64,000 nt of DNA from Pseudomonas cerasi (GCF_900074915.1 NZ_LT222319.1:3319001-3383000); one strand, 5' to 3'; positions 51,790-60,761 are shown, counted from the stretch's first letter. Notes: generated by a model from the sequence alone, not told the origin. Made by a program: numbers and translations.

Positions 51790-52665
51790 ATGCCGCGCAA
51801 ATCCCTGCTTGCCCTGTCCTTCGCCGCTCTGTTCCCTCTCGCAGCCCAGGCCGCCGCTCCCTTGGCGATCGAGGTATACCACCCGGCTGAAAAAGCCGTC
51901 TTCCCGGTTTCATCCGAACTGATCACCGGCAAGCATGACGCGGTGCTCATCGATGCGCAGTTCCAGCGCAACGACGCCGAGGCCCTGGTGCAAAAGATCA
52001 AGGCCAGCGGCAAGCAACTCACCACCGTCTACATCAGCCACAGCGACCCGGACTACTACTTCGGTCTGGACGTCATCAAAGCCGCGTTCCCCGAAGCGAA
52101 GATCGTCGCCAGCGCGCCTACCGTGAAGGCGATCAAGGCTTCGATGCAGGGCAAACTCGCCTACTGGGGCCCGATTCTCAAGGACAATGCGCCAACCAGC
52201 CTGGTTGTGCCGGAAGAGCTCAAGGACGACCACCTGACGCTTGAAGGCCAACCATTGCAGATCAAAGGCCTTAACGGCCCGGCACCCGAGCGCAGTTACG
52301 TATGGATTCCCTCCCTCAAGGCAGTGGTTGGCGGTGTCGTGGTCTCCAGCGGCATCCATGTCTGGGTCGCTGACACGCAAAGCCCGAAATCGCGTCAGGA
52401 CTGGCTCGCGACACTCAAAGGCATCGAGGCGCTGAAACCGGCCACCGTAATTCCGGGTCATTACCTGGGCAAGATTCCGTCAGGCACCCAGGCTGTGACA
52501 TTCACCGCCGACTACCTGAAGTCCTTCGAAGAACAGGCCGCCAAAGCCAAGGATTCCACCACCCTGATCGACGCCATGCACAAAGCCTGGCCGCAACTGG
52601 CCGAACCGGCTTCGCTGGAGATGAGTGCAAAAGTCATCAAGGGCGAGATGAAATGGCCGAATTGA
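51790..52665 (+). CDS. MBL-fold hydrolase-like protein with signal peptide
   Basis: From ATG 51790 the 291-residue protein has a signal peptide (MPRKSLLALSFAALFPLAAQA) and an MBL-fold body: VFPVSSELITGKHDAVLIDA, then YISHSDPDYYFGLDVIKAAF where HxHxDH is expected, and PGHYLG later. The metal motif reads H-S-D-P-D-Y, so two histidine ligands are replaced, although the Asp and the downstream His are kept. Periplasmic. It faces a lysR gene. The substrate is unknown. Confidence 0.8.
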   Translation: MPRKSLLALSFAALFPLAAQAAAPLAIEVYHPAEKAVFPVSSELITGKHDAVLIDAQFQRNDAEALVQKIKASGKQLTTVYISHSDPDYYFGLDVIKAAFPEAKIVASAPTVKAIKASMQGKLAYWGPILKDNAPTSLVVPEELKDDHLTLEGQPLQIKGLNGPAPERSYVWIPSLKAVVGGVVVSSGIHVWVADTQSPKSRQDWLATLKGIEALKPATVIPGHYLGKIPSGTQAVTFTADYLKSFEEQAAKAKDSTTLIDAMHKAWPQLAEPASLEMSAKVIKGEMKWPN

Positions 52666-52786
52666 TCCGGAACCTGTAAGGCCTCGGCGAGGCGGCGCGA
52701 ATATCGCAGTGGACGGACTTTTACGTGCGCTGCGGACACGCACGGAGGTATGGTCAGACGCCCTTGTCAGTCGTTATGCTGCGCCC

Positions 52787-53185
52787 ATGAACGCCCCTCT
52801 GAAAATCCGTAACCCCTGTCCGCCCGGCGCTTGCGACTGCAAGCGCGAGCTGCTGGATGCGGAAGGTGCAGACCTGCGGATTCTGCTGCTGTCCCGCGAC
52901 GCAGAAAAAACCCTGCTGGATCGCCTGGAGCGTATCGAAAGTCTGGAAGATCTGGAGCACATGCAGCGCAAGATTTTCCAGCAACTGGGCGTGCGTGTCG
53001 ACGTCGCGCCGGGCTTCAATGAAGTGCGCACCATGCGTGGCATCAGCATTGTCGTCGAGGAAAAGGTCGGGCTGTGTCGCAAGACGCGTCAATCGATACC
53101 TGCCGCCATCCGCCGCGCCCTGGAAGCACGTCCACAGATCGCCTATCAGTTGCTCAACGCCAACGACCTGCTGCGTGACGCCTGA
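52787..53185 (+). CDS. Conserved hypothetical protein with N-terminal cysteines
   Basis: The 132-residue protein starts at ATG 52787 and opens with NPCPPGACDCKRELL (three Cys), then a helical region (EKTLLDRLERIESLEDLEHM) and a basic C-terminal half. I do not recognise a family. The open frame from 52709 gives an implausible extension. It precedes the GNAT gene by about 60 bases, probably in the same transcript. Confidence 0.65.
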   Translation: MNAPLKIRNPCPPGACDCKRELLDAEGADLRILLLSRDAEKTLLDRLERIESLEDLEHMQRKIFQQLGVRVDVAPGFNEVRTMRGISIVVEEKVGLCRKTRQSIPAAIRRALEARPQIAYQLLNANDLLRDA

Positions 53186-53246
53186 CTATCGAGCGCCTGG
53201 CGAGTGCGGCTATCATGCTGCGCCCATTAGCCAAGGATTGCCCTCC

Positions 53247-53732
53247 GTGTCCCTCGAAATCCGTCCAGCCACTGCCTCTGATGCCAGTCAGATTCTGACG
53301 TTCATTACCGAACTTGCCATCTATGAACGCGCAGGGCATGAGGTCAAGGCCAGTACCAACGACATTCAACGCAGCCTGTTCGCCGACAACGCACCGGCCA
53401 GGGCGCTGATGTGCCTGCATGACGGCCAACCCATTGGCTATGCCGTTTATTTCTACAGTTACTCGACCTGGCTGGGACGCAACGGCGTGTATCTGGAAGA
53501 CCTGTACATCACTCCTGAGAAGCGCAGCATCGGTGCCGGACGCGCACTGCTTCGACATATCGCTCGCGAAGCGGTAGCCAACGATTGTGGTCGCCTGGAG
53601 TGGAGCGTGCTGGACTGGAACGAGCCAGCCATCAAGTTCTACGAAGCGATCGGCGCTGCGCCGCAAAGTGAATGGGTTCGCTACCGGATGGAGGGTGCCG
53701 GGCTGCTGGACTTCGCCAAAGGCGGCGATTGA
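53247..53732 (+). CDS. GNAT family N-acetyltransferase
   Basis: The 161-residue enzyme starts with GTG at 53247 (VSLEIRPATASDASQIL), preceded by AAGGA. The acetyl-CoA loop is GVYLEDLYITPEKRSIGAGRALL (R/Q-x-x-G-x-G/A type, residues about 80-105), followed by LEWSVLDWNEPAIKFYEAIGA. This region resembles diamine/spermidine acetyltransferase-like GNATs (YLEDLYVxPxxR), but substrate is not proven. A strong terminator follows. Confidence 0.85.
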   Translation: MSLEIRPATASDASQILTFITELAIYERAGHEVKASTNDIQRSLFADNAPARALMCLHDGQPIGYAVYFYSYSTWLGRNGVYLEDLYITPEKRSIGAGRALLRHIAREAVANDCGRLEWSVLDWNEPAIKFYEAIGAAPQSEWVRYRMEGAGLLDFAKGGD

Positions 53733-53752
53733 AGCACAAAGGCCTGACACGA

Positions 53753-53782
53753 AAACGCCCGGCCTGTGTGGGCCGGGCGTTT
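53753..53782. terminator. Strong bidirectional terminator
   Basis: AAACGCCCGGCC, a 6-base loop and GGCCGGGCGTTT form a perfect 12-bp stem between the GNAT gene and the converging small gene at 53804. Confidence 0.8.
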
Positions 53783-53803
53783 AAGAAAAGCATTCAACAG
53801 CGG

Positions 53804-53929
53804 TCAGCAAACCCCAGGCGGGATGCCGTCCTTGTTGAAGTCTTTCAGGCGTTCCTTTTCTTCGGGCGTCGAGTGCGAGGGCACGTCGCTTTGCGGTTCC
53901 GGTTTTTTCTCGTCTTTCTTGTCAGTCAT
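53804..53929 (-). CDS. 41-residue charged small protein
   Basis: From ATG 53929 the frame encodes MTDKKDEKKPEPQSDVPSHS, then TPEEKERLKDFNKDGIPPGV and a final Cys. It is rich in Lys/Glu/Asp and Pro and likely disordered, with no membrane segment. It lies between the terminator and the CheW gene. I judge it real from its clean codon use and the flanking terminator; function unknown. Confidence 0.5.
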   Translation of the reverse strand: MTDKKDEKKPEPQSDVPSHSTPEEKERLKDFNKDGIPPGVC

Positions 53930-53984
53930 GGTCGTTGACTCCGCTGGTGAACACTCAAATAAGGCCACGCGCGGAGCATTCGGT

Positions 53985-55472
53985 TCAGACTGATTGCACA
54001 CTGCGGCGCTGATCAACGTTGCATTCCAACTGTCGGGCCAGGCCCTGCAGATCAAGCAGGGTCGCACGCCAACTGCGCTCCTGACTGCCGACGCTGACCA
54101 GCGAGCGGACCCGGTCATTGACCGAAATGCCCTTGCCAGTACTGGCTTGCCAGCCTTGTTCCAGCATGGCCGGATCGAACTGATTGAACGCGTCGATCGC
54201 ATCGACGCGGTTCACTGCAAAACCGAAGCACAGCCGCTCGCCACGCACGATCAATACACGCGACGCTTCGCCCTGGACCTGTGCGCCTTCGCCCAGCAGA
54301 CTGCTCAGGCAGATCAGCGGCACCTGTTCGCCGCGCAGATTGAACTGTCCCAGCAAATGCGTTTCCGGCTGCGACAGGCCGATCAATTGCTGCGGCATGC
54401 TCATGATCTCCACGATCTGGCTCAACGGTGCCACGAAGCGGGTCGGCGCATCGAACAGCAGGCAGGCGTGGCGCAGCATGGCCTTGGTCACATCGTGCGA
54501 GGCCTGGGCAGGTTTGACGTCGTGCTGGTAAACCTGGGTGTAGCTTTTGACTTCCGGGCGCTGCAACAGCATCGGATGATCGAGCAACAAGGCCTGCTGC
54601 CCCTCTTCCAGGTTCATTACCCCGGCCAGCAGCTCTGGGTGCGGCAGGCCATAATGCGGTGCCGCCAACAGGCTGTCCGGATCCTGACGCTGAATGGCGA
54701 CCATGCGGTCGTAGCCAAACCCGCACACCCGCCCGTCCGGCGCAGTCAACAGCAGCAACTGCGGCTTGGACGTCTGACGCTGGTGGTCCAGGCCAAGCAC
54801 TTCTGACAGGTTGAGCGCCGGGACCTTGGTGCCACGCACCGAGGTGACGCCGAAGCAGCAGTCACTGGCAAAATCCGACGCCGTGATCTCGGGATCGTCC
54901 ACCAACTCGGTCACAACGCTCGCATCGATACAGAAGTTGCGGCCGTCGCACTCAAACACCAGGTAATGCAGCAAGCGGCCCTTGGCGGCCAGTGCCTCGT
55001 CCTTGAGCACTTGCGCGCTCGGATCGGCAGCGAACATCACGCCTGGCAAACCACTCATGAAGTCGAGGTCAAGCTTGTAGATCATCCGCGACTCTTCGGC
55101 GCCGAGCAGCAGAGAGGGCAGCAAGCCGACACCGCTGCCCGCTGGTCCCAGTGGACTGAACTGAGAATCACGGGCCTTGAGAATGTCGCACACAGCGTCA
55201 ATCGCCAGCCCGAGGTATCCACCGCCGTACTTGAGAATCGCCACCAGTGGCGTCGGCGAAGACATATCGCCGCCCTCCGCCAATTGAGCCCGCAGGTCGA
55301 CCAATGGCACCGGTTTGCCACGCAAGGTAAATACCCCACGCAGCGCTCCCCGTGTCAATGGATGGGGATGCAGATCAGCAGGCCAGTGCACGGCCTCCAT
55401 CAACGCATCGGCAACCACCGCCAGATACACACCGTTGATCTGCACGACGCCATAGGCATTCAGGCTGCTCAT
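53985..55472 (-). CDS. Triple-CheW-domain chemotaxis adaptor
   Basis: The 495-residue protein looks like three CheW modules in tandem (about residues 1-150, 165-320 and 330-490), each with the CheW pattern of a hydrophobic start and a central loop (GVFTLRGKPVPLVDLRAQL, SVRGTKVPALNLSEVLGLD, GQFNLRGEQVPLICLSSLL). Ordinary CheW has about 160 residues. Its ATG overlaps the stop of the PAS-receptor gene (ATGA), so they are coupled. It could link several receptors and CheA at once. Cytoplasmic. Confidence 0.88.
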   Translation of the reverse strand: MSSLNAYGVVQINGVYLAVVADALMEAVHWPADLHPHPLTRGALRGVFTLRGKPVPLVDLRAQLAEGGDMSSPTPLVAILKYGGGYLGLAIDAVCDILKARDSQFSPLGPAGSGVGLLPSLLLGAEESRMIYKLDLDFMSGLPGVMFAADPSAQVLKDEALAAKGRLLHYLVFECDGRNFCIDASVVTELVDDPEITASDFASDCCFGVTSVRGTKVPALNLSEVLGLDHQRQTSKPQLLLLTAPDGRVCGFGYDRMVAIQRQDPDSLLAAPHYGLPHPELLAGVMNLEEGQQALLLDHPMLLQRPEVKSYTQVYQHDVKPAQASHDVTKAMLRHACLLFDAPTRFVAPLSQIVEIMSMPQQLIGLSQPETHLLGQFNLRGEQVPLICLSSLLGEGAQVQGEASRVLIVRGERLCFGFAVNRVDAIDAFNQFDPAMLEQGWQASTGKGISVNDRVRSLVSVGSQERSWRATLLDLQGLARQLECNVDQRRSVQSV

Positions 55473-57601
55473 GCAGGTTGTCCGATGGATACCTTGTCCA
55501 GAGTCTGGGTGTAGCCGGTCAGGTTGGCTTTATGCAGCTCGACGATCAGTGTCTCGACTTCCTGCGCCGACAGACGTTGCTTCTCTGTCGCCGTGTTGAT
55601 CCCGTCAATCGCCTGAGTGGTCTGCATCACGCCTTCCACGATGTGTTCGAAAGCTTCGCCCGCACTGCGCGAAATCTCGTTGCCCGACTCGATCCGGCTG
55701 ACCGTTTCCAGAATCAGCTTGTTGATTTCCTTGGTCGCACGCGAAGACTTCTCGGCCAGCTTGCGCACCTCGTCGGCGACTACCGAAAAGCCCAGGCCAT
55801 GTTCACCGGCCCTGGCTGCTTCGATAGCCGCGTTGAAGGCCAGCATGTTGGTCTGACTGGCGATCTCGCTGATCACCTGAATAATGTCCTGAATACCCTC
55901 GGCGGACTTGGCAATCATGTCCATCGCGTCGGAGGCCTTGACCAGCGTCTGCGAACCGGTGCTGGCCTGCTCACGCGTCATTCTGGCCAGATCGGTGGCC
56001 GTCTCGGTACTCTGTGCCACATAGGAAATGGCATTCATCAGTGCTTTCACCGACTCGCCCATGGCGCGTGTCTTGGCCTCTATCGCCTGTTCCATCTCGA
56101 CCTGACGGGTAATGTCAGTAGCGAATTTCACCACTTTGAACGGCAAGCCGTCGTGGTCGAAAATCGGGCTGTACGTCGCCTGAATCCAGATTTTCTGCCC
56201 GTATTTGCTGACGCGCATGAAGCGCCCGGAGTAGAACTCGCCCTGCCCCAGCCCGTGCCAGAATTCACGGTACTCGGTGCCGCGCACGTATTCTTCCTCA
56301 CAGAAGATACGGTGGTGCTTGCCTTTGATTTCCTGAAGGCCATAACCCAGCGCTTTGAGGAAGTTGGCATTGGCGGTGATGATGTTGCCGGCCATGTCGA
56401 ATTCGATGACGGCCTGGGCGCGGTCGATGGCATTCACCTTGCCCTGGTCCTCGACGCTGGTTTCCTTGGCATCTGTCACGTCGAGCGCGAATTTGACGAT
56501 CTTGTAGGGTTTGCCCTGCGCATCGAAAATCGGGTTGTAGGTGGCCTGAATCCAGATCTCCTTACCGTCCTTGCGCTTGCGCTTGTATTCGTTGGCGTCG
56601 TACTCGCCGCGCCCCAGCTTCTCCCAGAGCTCACGATACTGCAGGCTGCTGACAAATTCCTCGGAGCAGAACATGCGGTGGTGCTCGCCGACGATTTCAT
56701 CGAGCTCGTAGCCAAATACCGCCAGAAAATTGCGGTTGGCATGCAGCACCTTGCCCGTCAGATCGAATTCGATCACCGCCTGAGAACGTTCAATGGCTGT
56801 CACCTTGCCCGCGGACTCAGCCTGACGAATGCGGCTCTCGGTCACATCGTTGGCGAACTTCACGACCTTGTAAGGACGACCATCCGGGTCGAATATCGGG
56901 TTGTAAGTGGCGCTGATCCACAACTCGCGACCGTTCTTGCCGATGCGCTTGTATTCGCCGGAGTCATACTCGCCACGTTCGAGCTTGGCCCAGAAGGCAC
57001 GATAGGCCGGACTGTTCAGGTAGTCGTCTTCGCAGAACATGCGATGGTGCTGACCCTGAATCTCGTCCAGACGATAACCCAGGACCTTGAGAAAGTTTTC
57101 GTTGGCGGTGAGCACGCGACCGTTAAGGTCGAATTCGATGACACCCTGCGAGCGATCGATGGCCGCAACCTTGCCTTCGTACTCAGCATTGGACTTGCGC
57201 TGCGCAGTCACGTCCGTGGCGAACTTCACCACCTTGAACGGATTGCCTTGCTCGTCAAACACCGGGTTATAAGTGGCCTGCAACCAGATCTCGCGCCCGT
57301 TCTTGCCCAGGCGCTTGTACTGCCCTTCGTCGAAAGCGCCCTTGCCCAGTTTTTCCCAAAACGTCGCGTATTCGACGCTGGACGCATATTCCGGCGTGCA
57401 GAACATACGGTGATGCCGACCCTGGACCTCATCCAGCCGATAACCGACGCAATCCAGAAAATTGGTATTGGCCCGCAGGATATTGCCTTCAAGATCGAAC
57501 TCGATCATCGCCTGGGAACGGTCAATGGCCGTCAACAGCGATTGAAGATCAAGTTCCAGCCCGGCCCGGTCCCTGTAGGTGCTTTCAATTGTGGTCGACA
57601 T
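55469..57601 (-). CDS. Soluble PAS-type methyl-accepting protein, BdlA-like, four PAS domains
   Basis: The 710-residue protein has no membrane helix. Four PAS repeats of about 122 residues each (residues about 25-145, 147-267, 269-389, 391-511) share AIDRSQAVIEFDL, HHRMFC (HHRIFC in the fourth) and WI/WLQATYNPIFD, followed by VVKFATDVT. A methyl-accepting domain of about 190 residues with QTNMLAFNAAIEAARAGEHG ends the protein. The P. aeruginosa dispersion regulator BdlA has two such PAS domains and a cysteine in the same RMFC motif; this protein has four. Such proteins are thought to sense redox or cytoplasmic state. It is coupled to the triple-CheW gene. Confidence 0.9.
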   Translation of the reverse strand: MSTTIESTYRDRAGLELDLQSLLTAIDRSQAMIEFDLEGNILRANTNFLDCVGYRLDEVQGRHHRMFCTPEYASSVEYATFWEKLGKGAFDEGQYKRLGKNGREIWLQATYNPVFDEQGNPFKVVKFATDVTAQRKSNAEYEGKVAAIDRSQGVIEFDLNGRVLTANENFLKVLGYRLDEIQGQHHRMFCEDDYLNSPAYRAFWAKLERGEYDSGEYKRIGKNGRELWISATYNPIFDPDGRPYKVVKFANDVTESRIRQAESAGKVTAIERSQAVIEFDLTGKVLHANRNFLAVFGYELDEIVGEHHRMFCSEEFVSSLQYRELWEKLGRGEYDANEYKRKRKDGKEIWIQATYNPIFDAQGKPYKIVKFALDVTDAKETSVEDQGKVNAIDRAQAVIEFDMAGNIITANANFLKALGYGLQEIKGKHHRIFCEEEYVRGTEYREFWHGLGQGEFYSGRFMRVSKYGQKIWIQATYSPIFDHDGLPFKVVKFATDITRQVEMEQAIEAKTRAMGESVKALMNAISYVAQSTETATDLARMTREQASTGSQTLVKASDAMDMIAKSAEGIQDIIQVISEIASQTNMLAFNAAIEAARAGEHGLGFSVVADEVRKLAEKSSRATKEINKLILETVSRIESGNEISRSAGEAFEHIVEGVMQTTQAIDGINTATEKQRLSAQEVETLIVELHKANLTGYTQTLDKVSIGQPA

Positions 57602-58370
57602 GTGGAAGTACTCTGCGAGTAAGCATCTGTGGAAGTATTGTTATAAAGCCCCGGTCTCTGCGAGCCCTGTCAGACACACCGATGTGCGGACTATGGAGGC
57701 TGCCGGTCAAGCCGGTTAATCGTCTTTTTCAATGCCTTCCATAGCGCAAACCGTCAGTTCATCAGCGCCGATGGAACGACTGATCCCAGTTGGGATATAG
57801 CTACAGCATTAACATCGGCATCAATTGGAACAGCTTTAGGGCCGGCGGGTCGCCACTACACAGATACGTATCCTTTGGCCCAGCCGGTGGTCGGCCAAGA
57901 GCGCTTCGTGCATCACGCCTTTACCCGCTTTGAACACCTCGCCGCTATCAAGAGTAAAACCAGATGACGAGAATCACGGCGCCAGTCCAGCCCAGGGTCA
58001 GCAAAAAGGAAAGTCCAGCAAGACGTGGATCCATGGAACTCCTGTTCTACAAGACTTGGGTAAACAGAGCGCTGCATACGTAGGCCTATATCGGCCGGAT
58101 CACCGACATATCAATTATTTTCGTCACCTTGAAATCTGTAGACGTGCAGGTTTTGCCCAGGATCAATAGTTGTTCGTTGCGACCCGATCAGGTACTTGAG
58201 CAAGGCGTAGACCTGGCCGTGAGGTGCTGATAACCAAGGTCGGGGATGACGTACAGGTCGCCAGTGCGTTATCCGCAACCGATTTGCTGTACAAGGCGCG
58301 AAGTGTGGAGGTGTCACGGGTGCATACACACTCACCTCGAGTAATGTATGCCCCCGTTCAAACGCTGAAC
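57602..58370. other. Long spacer with no large gene
   Basis: Apart from the small open frame at 57948-58034 I see no gene here. Open frames at 57930-58169 and 58111-58374 have no family-like features and no ribosome sites, and are probably chance. The stretch up to about 57700 should contain the promoter of the PAS receptor. Confidence 0.4.
57948..58034 (-). CDS. 28-residue putative single-helix membrane peptide
   Basis: On the minus strand an AGGAG ribosome site (58043-58039) lies 4 bases before an ATG at 58034. The frame reads MDPRLAGLSFLLTLGWTGAV and then ILVIWFYS, ending in TGA. Residues 6-28 form one hydrophobic segment, typical of small membrane subunits. I do not recognise a family. 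It stands alone in the long spacer. Confidence 0.4.
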   Translation of the reverse strand: MDPRLAGLSFLLTLGWTGAVILVIWFYS

Positions 58371-59906
58371 TCAAACACCCGGCGGCGTTGGAAACGCTCC
58401 GCGAGCGGTTTCATAAGCCTGCGCGACACGCAACGCCAGGGCATCCTTGAAGCGCGGCGCGACGATCATCATGGCGACCGGCAGTCCGTCGGCCAGACCG
58501 GCCGGTATCGACGTGGCCGGGTGGCCGGTCAGGTCGAACGGTGCGGTGTTGGCCAGCATGTTCAACGCGCTATGCACGTACTCTTCAATTGGCGCGTCGG
58601 CGGCGGTCAGCGTGGTGGCCACGAACGGCATGGTCGGCATGACCAGCACGTCGAACTGCTTGAAGGCTTCATCGTATTGACGGGTCAGCTCTGGCACCAG
58701 CATCCGCGCCTTGGCGTAGTACGCACCGTGCTGGTTTTTCAGGCTGTAATGCCCGGTCAGCGCCACGGCACGCACGCTGCTGGATAACGCATTGGCGTGT
58801 TCGCGACGCTTGGCACCGAAGTAACTCATGATCTCGGGGTCGTAATAGCCGTCGACATTCATGCCATAACCGTTGCCTTGCAGCATCTGGTACGCCGCGC
58901 CATCGGTGGCGATGACATTCCACATGTCCAGCGCCACCCCGCGGTGCCACGGCGCACTGGCGTCACCGACCGTCGCACCGAGACTTTCCAGCTGAGCCAC
59001 GGCGGCGCGAACCAGTGCGTCAACCTGCGGCTCGGACATGCCGGGAATCGCGAAGCCTTCACTCAGCAGGCCTATTTTCAGGCCCGCAACGCCTTGATCG
59101 AGGGTCGCGACGCAACTGACGGCTGGCGGGTTTTTCTGCCTTGAGTCGAGCCCGTCGGCGCCGGCGATCACATCGAGCATGATTGCGCAGTCGCGCACGT
59201 TATTGGCCATCGGGCCGACATGGTCGATGGTCCGTTCAATCGGGAAGGCGCCGGTGTAAGGCACCAGGCTATAGGTGGGCTTGTGTCCGACGATGCCGCT
59301 CCACGCCGACGGCATGCGGATCGATCCACCCTGATCGCCACCGATGGCCATGTCCACTTCCTGCAGGGCGACCAGCACGGCACTGCCGCTGGATGAACCG
59401 CCGGCGTTACGGGTCAGGTCCCAGGGGTTTTTCACCGCGCCGGTGGCCGAGGTAAAACTGGCGCCGGAGAAACACAGGTCTTCGCACACCGACTTGCCGA
59501 TGACCGTCGCTCCGGCGGCCAGCAGACGCTTGACCACCGTGGCGTCTTCGGACGGCACGTAACCGTCAAGGCTCAGTGAGCCGTTGGCCATCGGTACGCC
59601 GGCCACTGAGACGTTGTCCTTGATGACCACCGTTCTGCCCGCCAACGGGCCACTGGCAGCACCGGCAATGTGGGTCTTGACGTACCAGGCACCGTACGGG
59701 TTCTCGGCGGCAGCCGGTTTGCTGTGTTCGCGCAACGGCGCAGGCTGGGCGACATGGGCAGCGTACAGGGCATCAATGGCTTCGTAGGAACCCAGGGTTT
59801 CGTCTGCAAGACTGAGGAACGACTCCATCTGGCTGTCTGACAGGTCGTAGCCATGGTCCTGGGCGGCAATCAGAAAGTCGGCTTTGCTGGGGCGTTTTAC
59901 GGACAT
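58371..59906 (-). CDS. Amidase-signature family amidase of the AmiCR cluster
   Basis: The 511-residue enzyme starts at ATG 59906 (MSVKRPSKADFLIAAQDHGY); the open frame to 60068 is ignored because the family-like start is at 59906. The triad motifs are VIKDNVSVAGVPM (Lys), GGSSSGSAVLVAL and GGDQGGSIRMPSAWSG (Ser). It is not the nitrilase-fold AmiE that AmiC/AmiR regulate in P. aeruginosa; it is from the unrelated amidase-signature family. Transcription order is amiC-amiR-amidase. It probably hydrolyses short-chain amides to acid and ammonia. Confidence 0.87.
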   Translation of the reverse strand: MSVKRPSKADFLIAAQDHGYDLSDSQMESFLSLADETLGSYEAIDALYAAHVAQPAPLREHSKPAAAENPYGAWYVKTHIAGAASGPLAGRTVVIKDNVSVAGVPMANGSLSLDGYVPSEDATVVKRLLAAGATVIGKSVCEDLCFSGASFTSATGAVKNPWDLTRNAGGSSSGSAVLVALQEVDMAIGGDQGGSIRMPSAWSGIVGHKPTYSLVPYTGAFPIERTIDHVGPMANNVRDCAIMLDVIAGADGLDSRQKNPPAVSCVATLDQGVAGLKIGLLSEGFAIPGMSEPQVDALVRAAVAQLESLGATVGDASAPWHRGVALDMWNVIATDGAAYQMLQGNGYGMNVDGYYDPEIMSYFGAKRREHANALSSSVRAVALTGHYSLKNQHGAYYAKARMLVPELTRQYDEAFKQFDVLVMPTMPFVATTLTAADAPIEEYVHSALNMLANTAPFDLTGHPATSIPAGLADGLPVAMMIVAPRFKDALALRVAQAYETARGAFPTPPGV

Positions 59907-59964
59907 GGTGTTCTCCAGATAACGGTAAGGACAGCCCGGGTTCAGGCCGTCATTGACTGGAGCC

Positions 59965-59986
59965 GCCTGCGCAGGGGCGCACAGGC
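59965..59986 (-). promoter_or_regulatory. Leader hairpin before the amidase
   Basis: On the minus strand GCCTG(T)GCGC-CCCT-GCGCAGGC folds into a nearly perfect stem with one bulged T in the spacer between amiR and the amidase start. It lies where an AmiR-controlled antitermination leader could lie, but ANTAR target features were not confirmed. Confidence 0.35.
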
Positions 59987-60128
59987 CTGGGCTCGATCCG
60001 GAGGACGTCGTTGTCCACGCCGGTCGCCACGCGGTGTTCCATACCTGCCGGTTCAGGGCGTATGGCAACCGTCCACGCAGAAGAGGATCAGGCGTGGCGC
60101 CCGATACTCGAAGCTTGTCTGCAACCTG

Positions 60129-60761
60129 TCAGGAACAGGCTTGTTGAAACAGTTCATGGGCCTTGACCAGCGCCTCGGCGATTTTTTCCACCGGCTCGCG
60201 CTTGGCCATCGCCTGATCACGCAACGCGTTATAGGCGTCCGTTTCAGACAGGCCCTTGGTTTCCATCAGGATGATCTTGGCCTGCTGCACGGTACGCATA
60301 ACCGCCATGCGCCCTTCCAGGCGCTTGACATGCTTTTCCCTTTCCCGCGTCTTGCGGGCCTGGCTGAGGGTGATGGCCAGCGCAGTCAGCAGGCCGAACG
60401 AGCGGACCGGCGACGGAATCACCGAGCAGGCGTTGAGCTGCACCAGCGCCTCGACAATGATCGGGTTTTCATAGGCGATCACCGGAATGATCGGTGGTGT
60501 CGAGCTGTGCAGCAGCCAGGGTGTGTTGGTCGACAGGCTTTCCGGCGATACCGCCAGTACGATTACGTCAGCCTCGCTGTGCAGACGTTCGGGAATCGGC
60601 CATTGCACCCGCACCTGACAACCAATGCGCTGCAACTGAGCGATCAGGTTGCGACCGTCTTCGTCATCGGGATGCATCACCAGCACGCTGATATCGCGCA
60701 GGTCCTTGATGCCGCCTGCGCTGTCGTTGCGCAAACGTTTCTTGGCGGCACGCAGGGTCAT
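60129..60761 (-). CDS. amiR: ANTAR-domain antiterminator AmiR
   Basis: The 210-residue protein has an N-terminal receiver-like domain (ISVLVMHPDDEDGRNLIAQL) and a C-terminal ANTAR domain (KRLEGRMAVMRTVQQAKIIL, then LSETDAYNALRDQAM at about residues 138-200). AmiR binds leader RNA to prevent termination and is held inactive by AmiC. The start overlaps the amiC stop in an ATGA, as in the known amiC-amiR pair. Confidence 0.9.
   Translation of the reverse strand: MTLRAAKKRLRNDSAGGIKDLRDISVLVMHPDDEDGRNLIAQLQRIGCQVRVQWPIPERLHSEADVIVLAVSPESLSTNTPWLLHSSTPPIIPVIAYENPIIVEALVQLNACSVIPSPVRSFGLLTALAITLSQARKTREREKHVKRLEGRMAVMRTVQQAKIILMETKGLSETDAYNALRDQAMAKREPVEKIAEALVKAHELFQQACS

Noticed and set aside
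55478..57622. 714-residue plus-strand open frame opposite the PAS receptor
   Set aside because: It is a shadow of a repeated, high-GC coding region. The minus-strand protein has clear PAS and signalling motifs; the plus-strand translation shows none.
58111..58374. 87-residue minus-strand frame after the long spacer
   Set aside because: No ribosome site, odd composition and no recognisable motif; probably chance.
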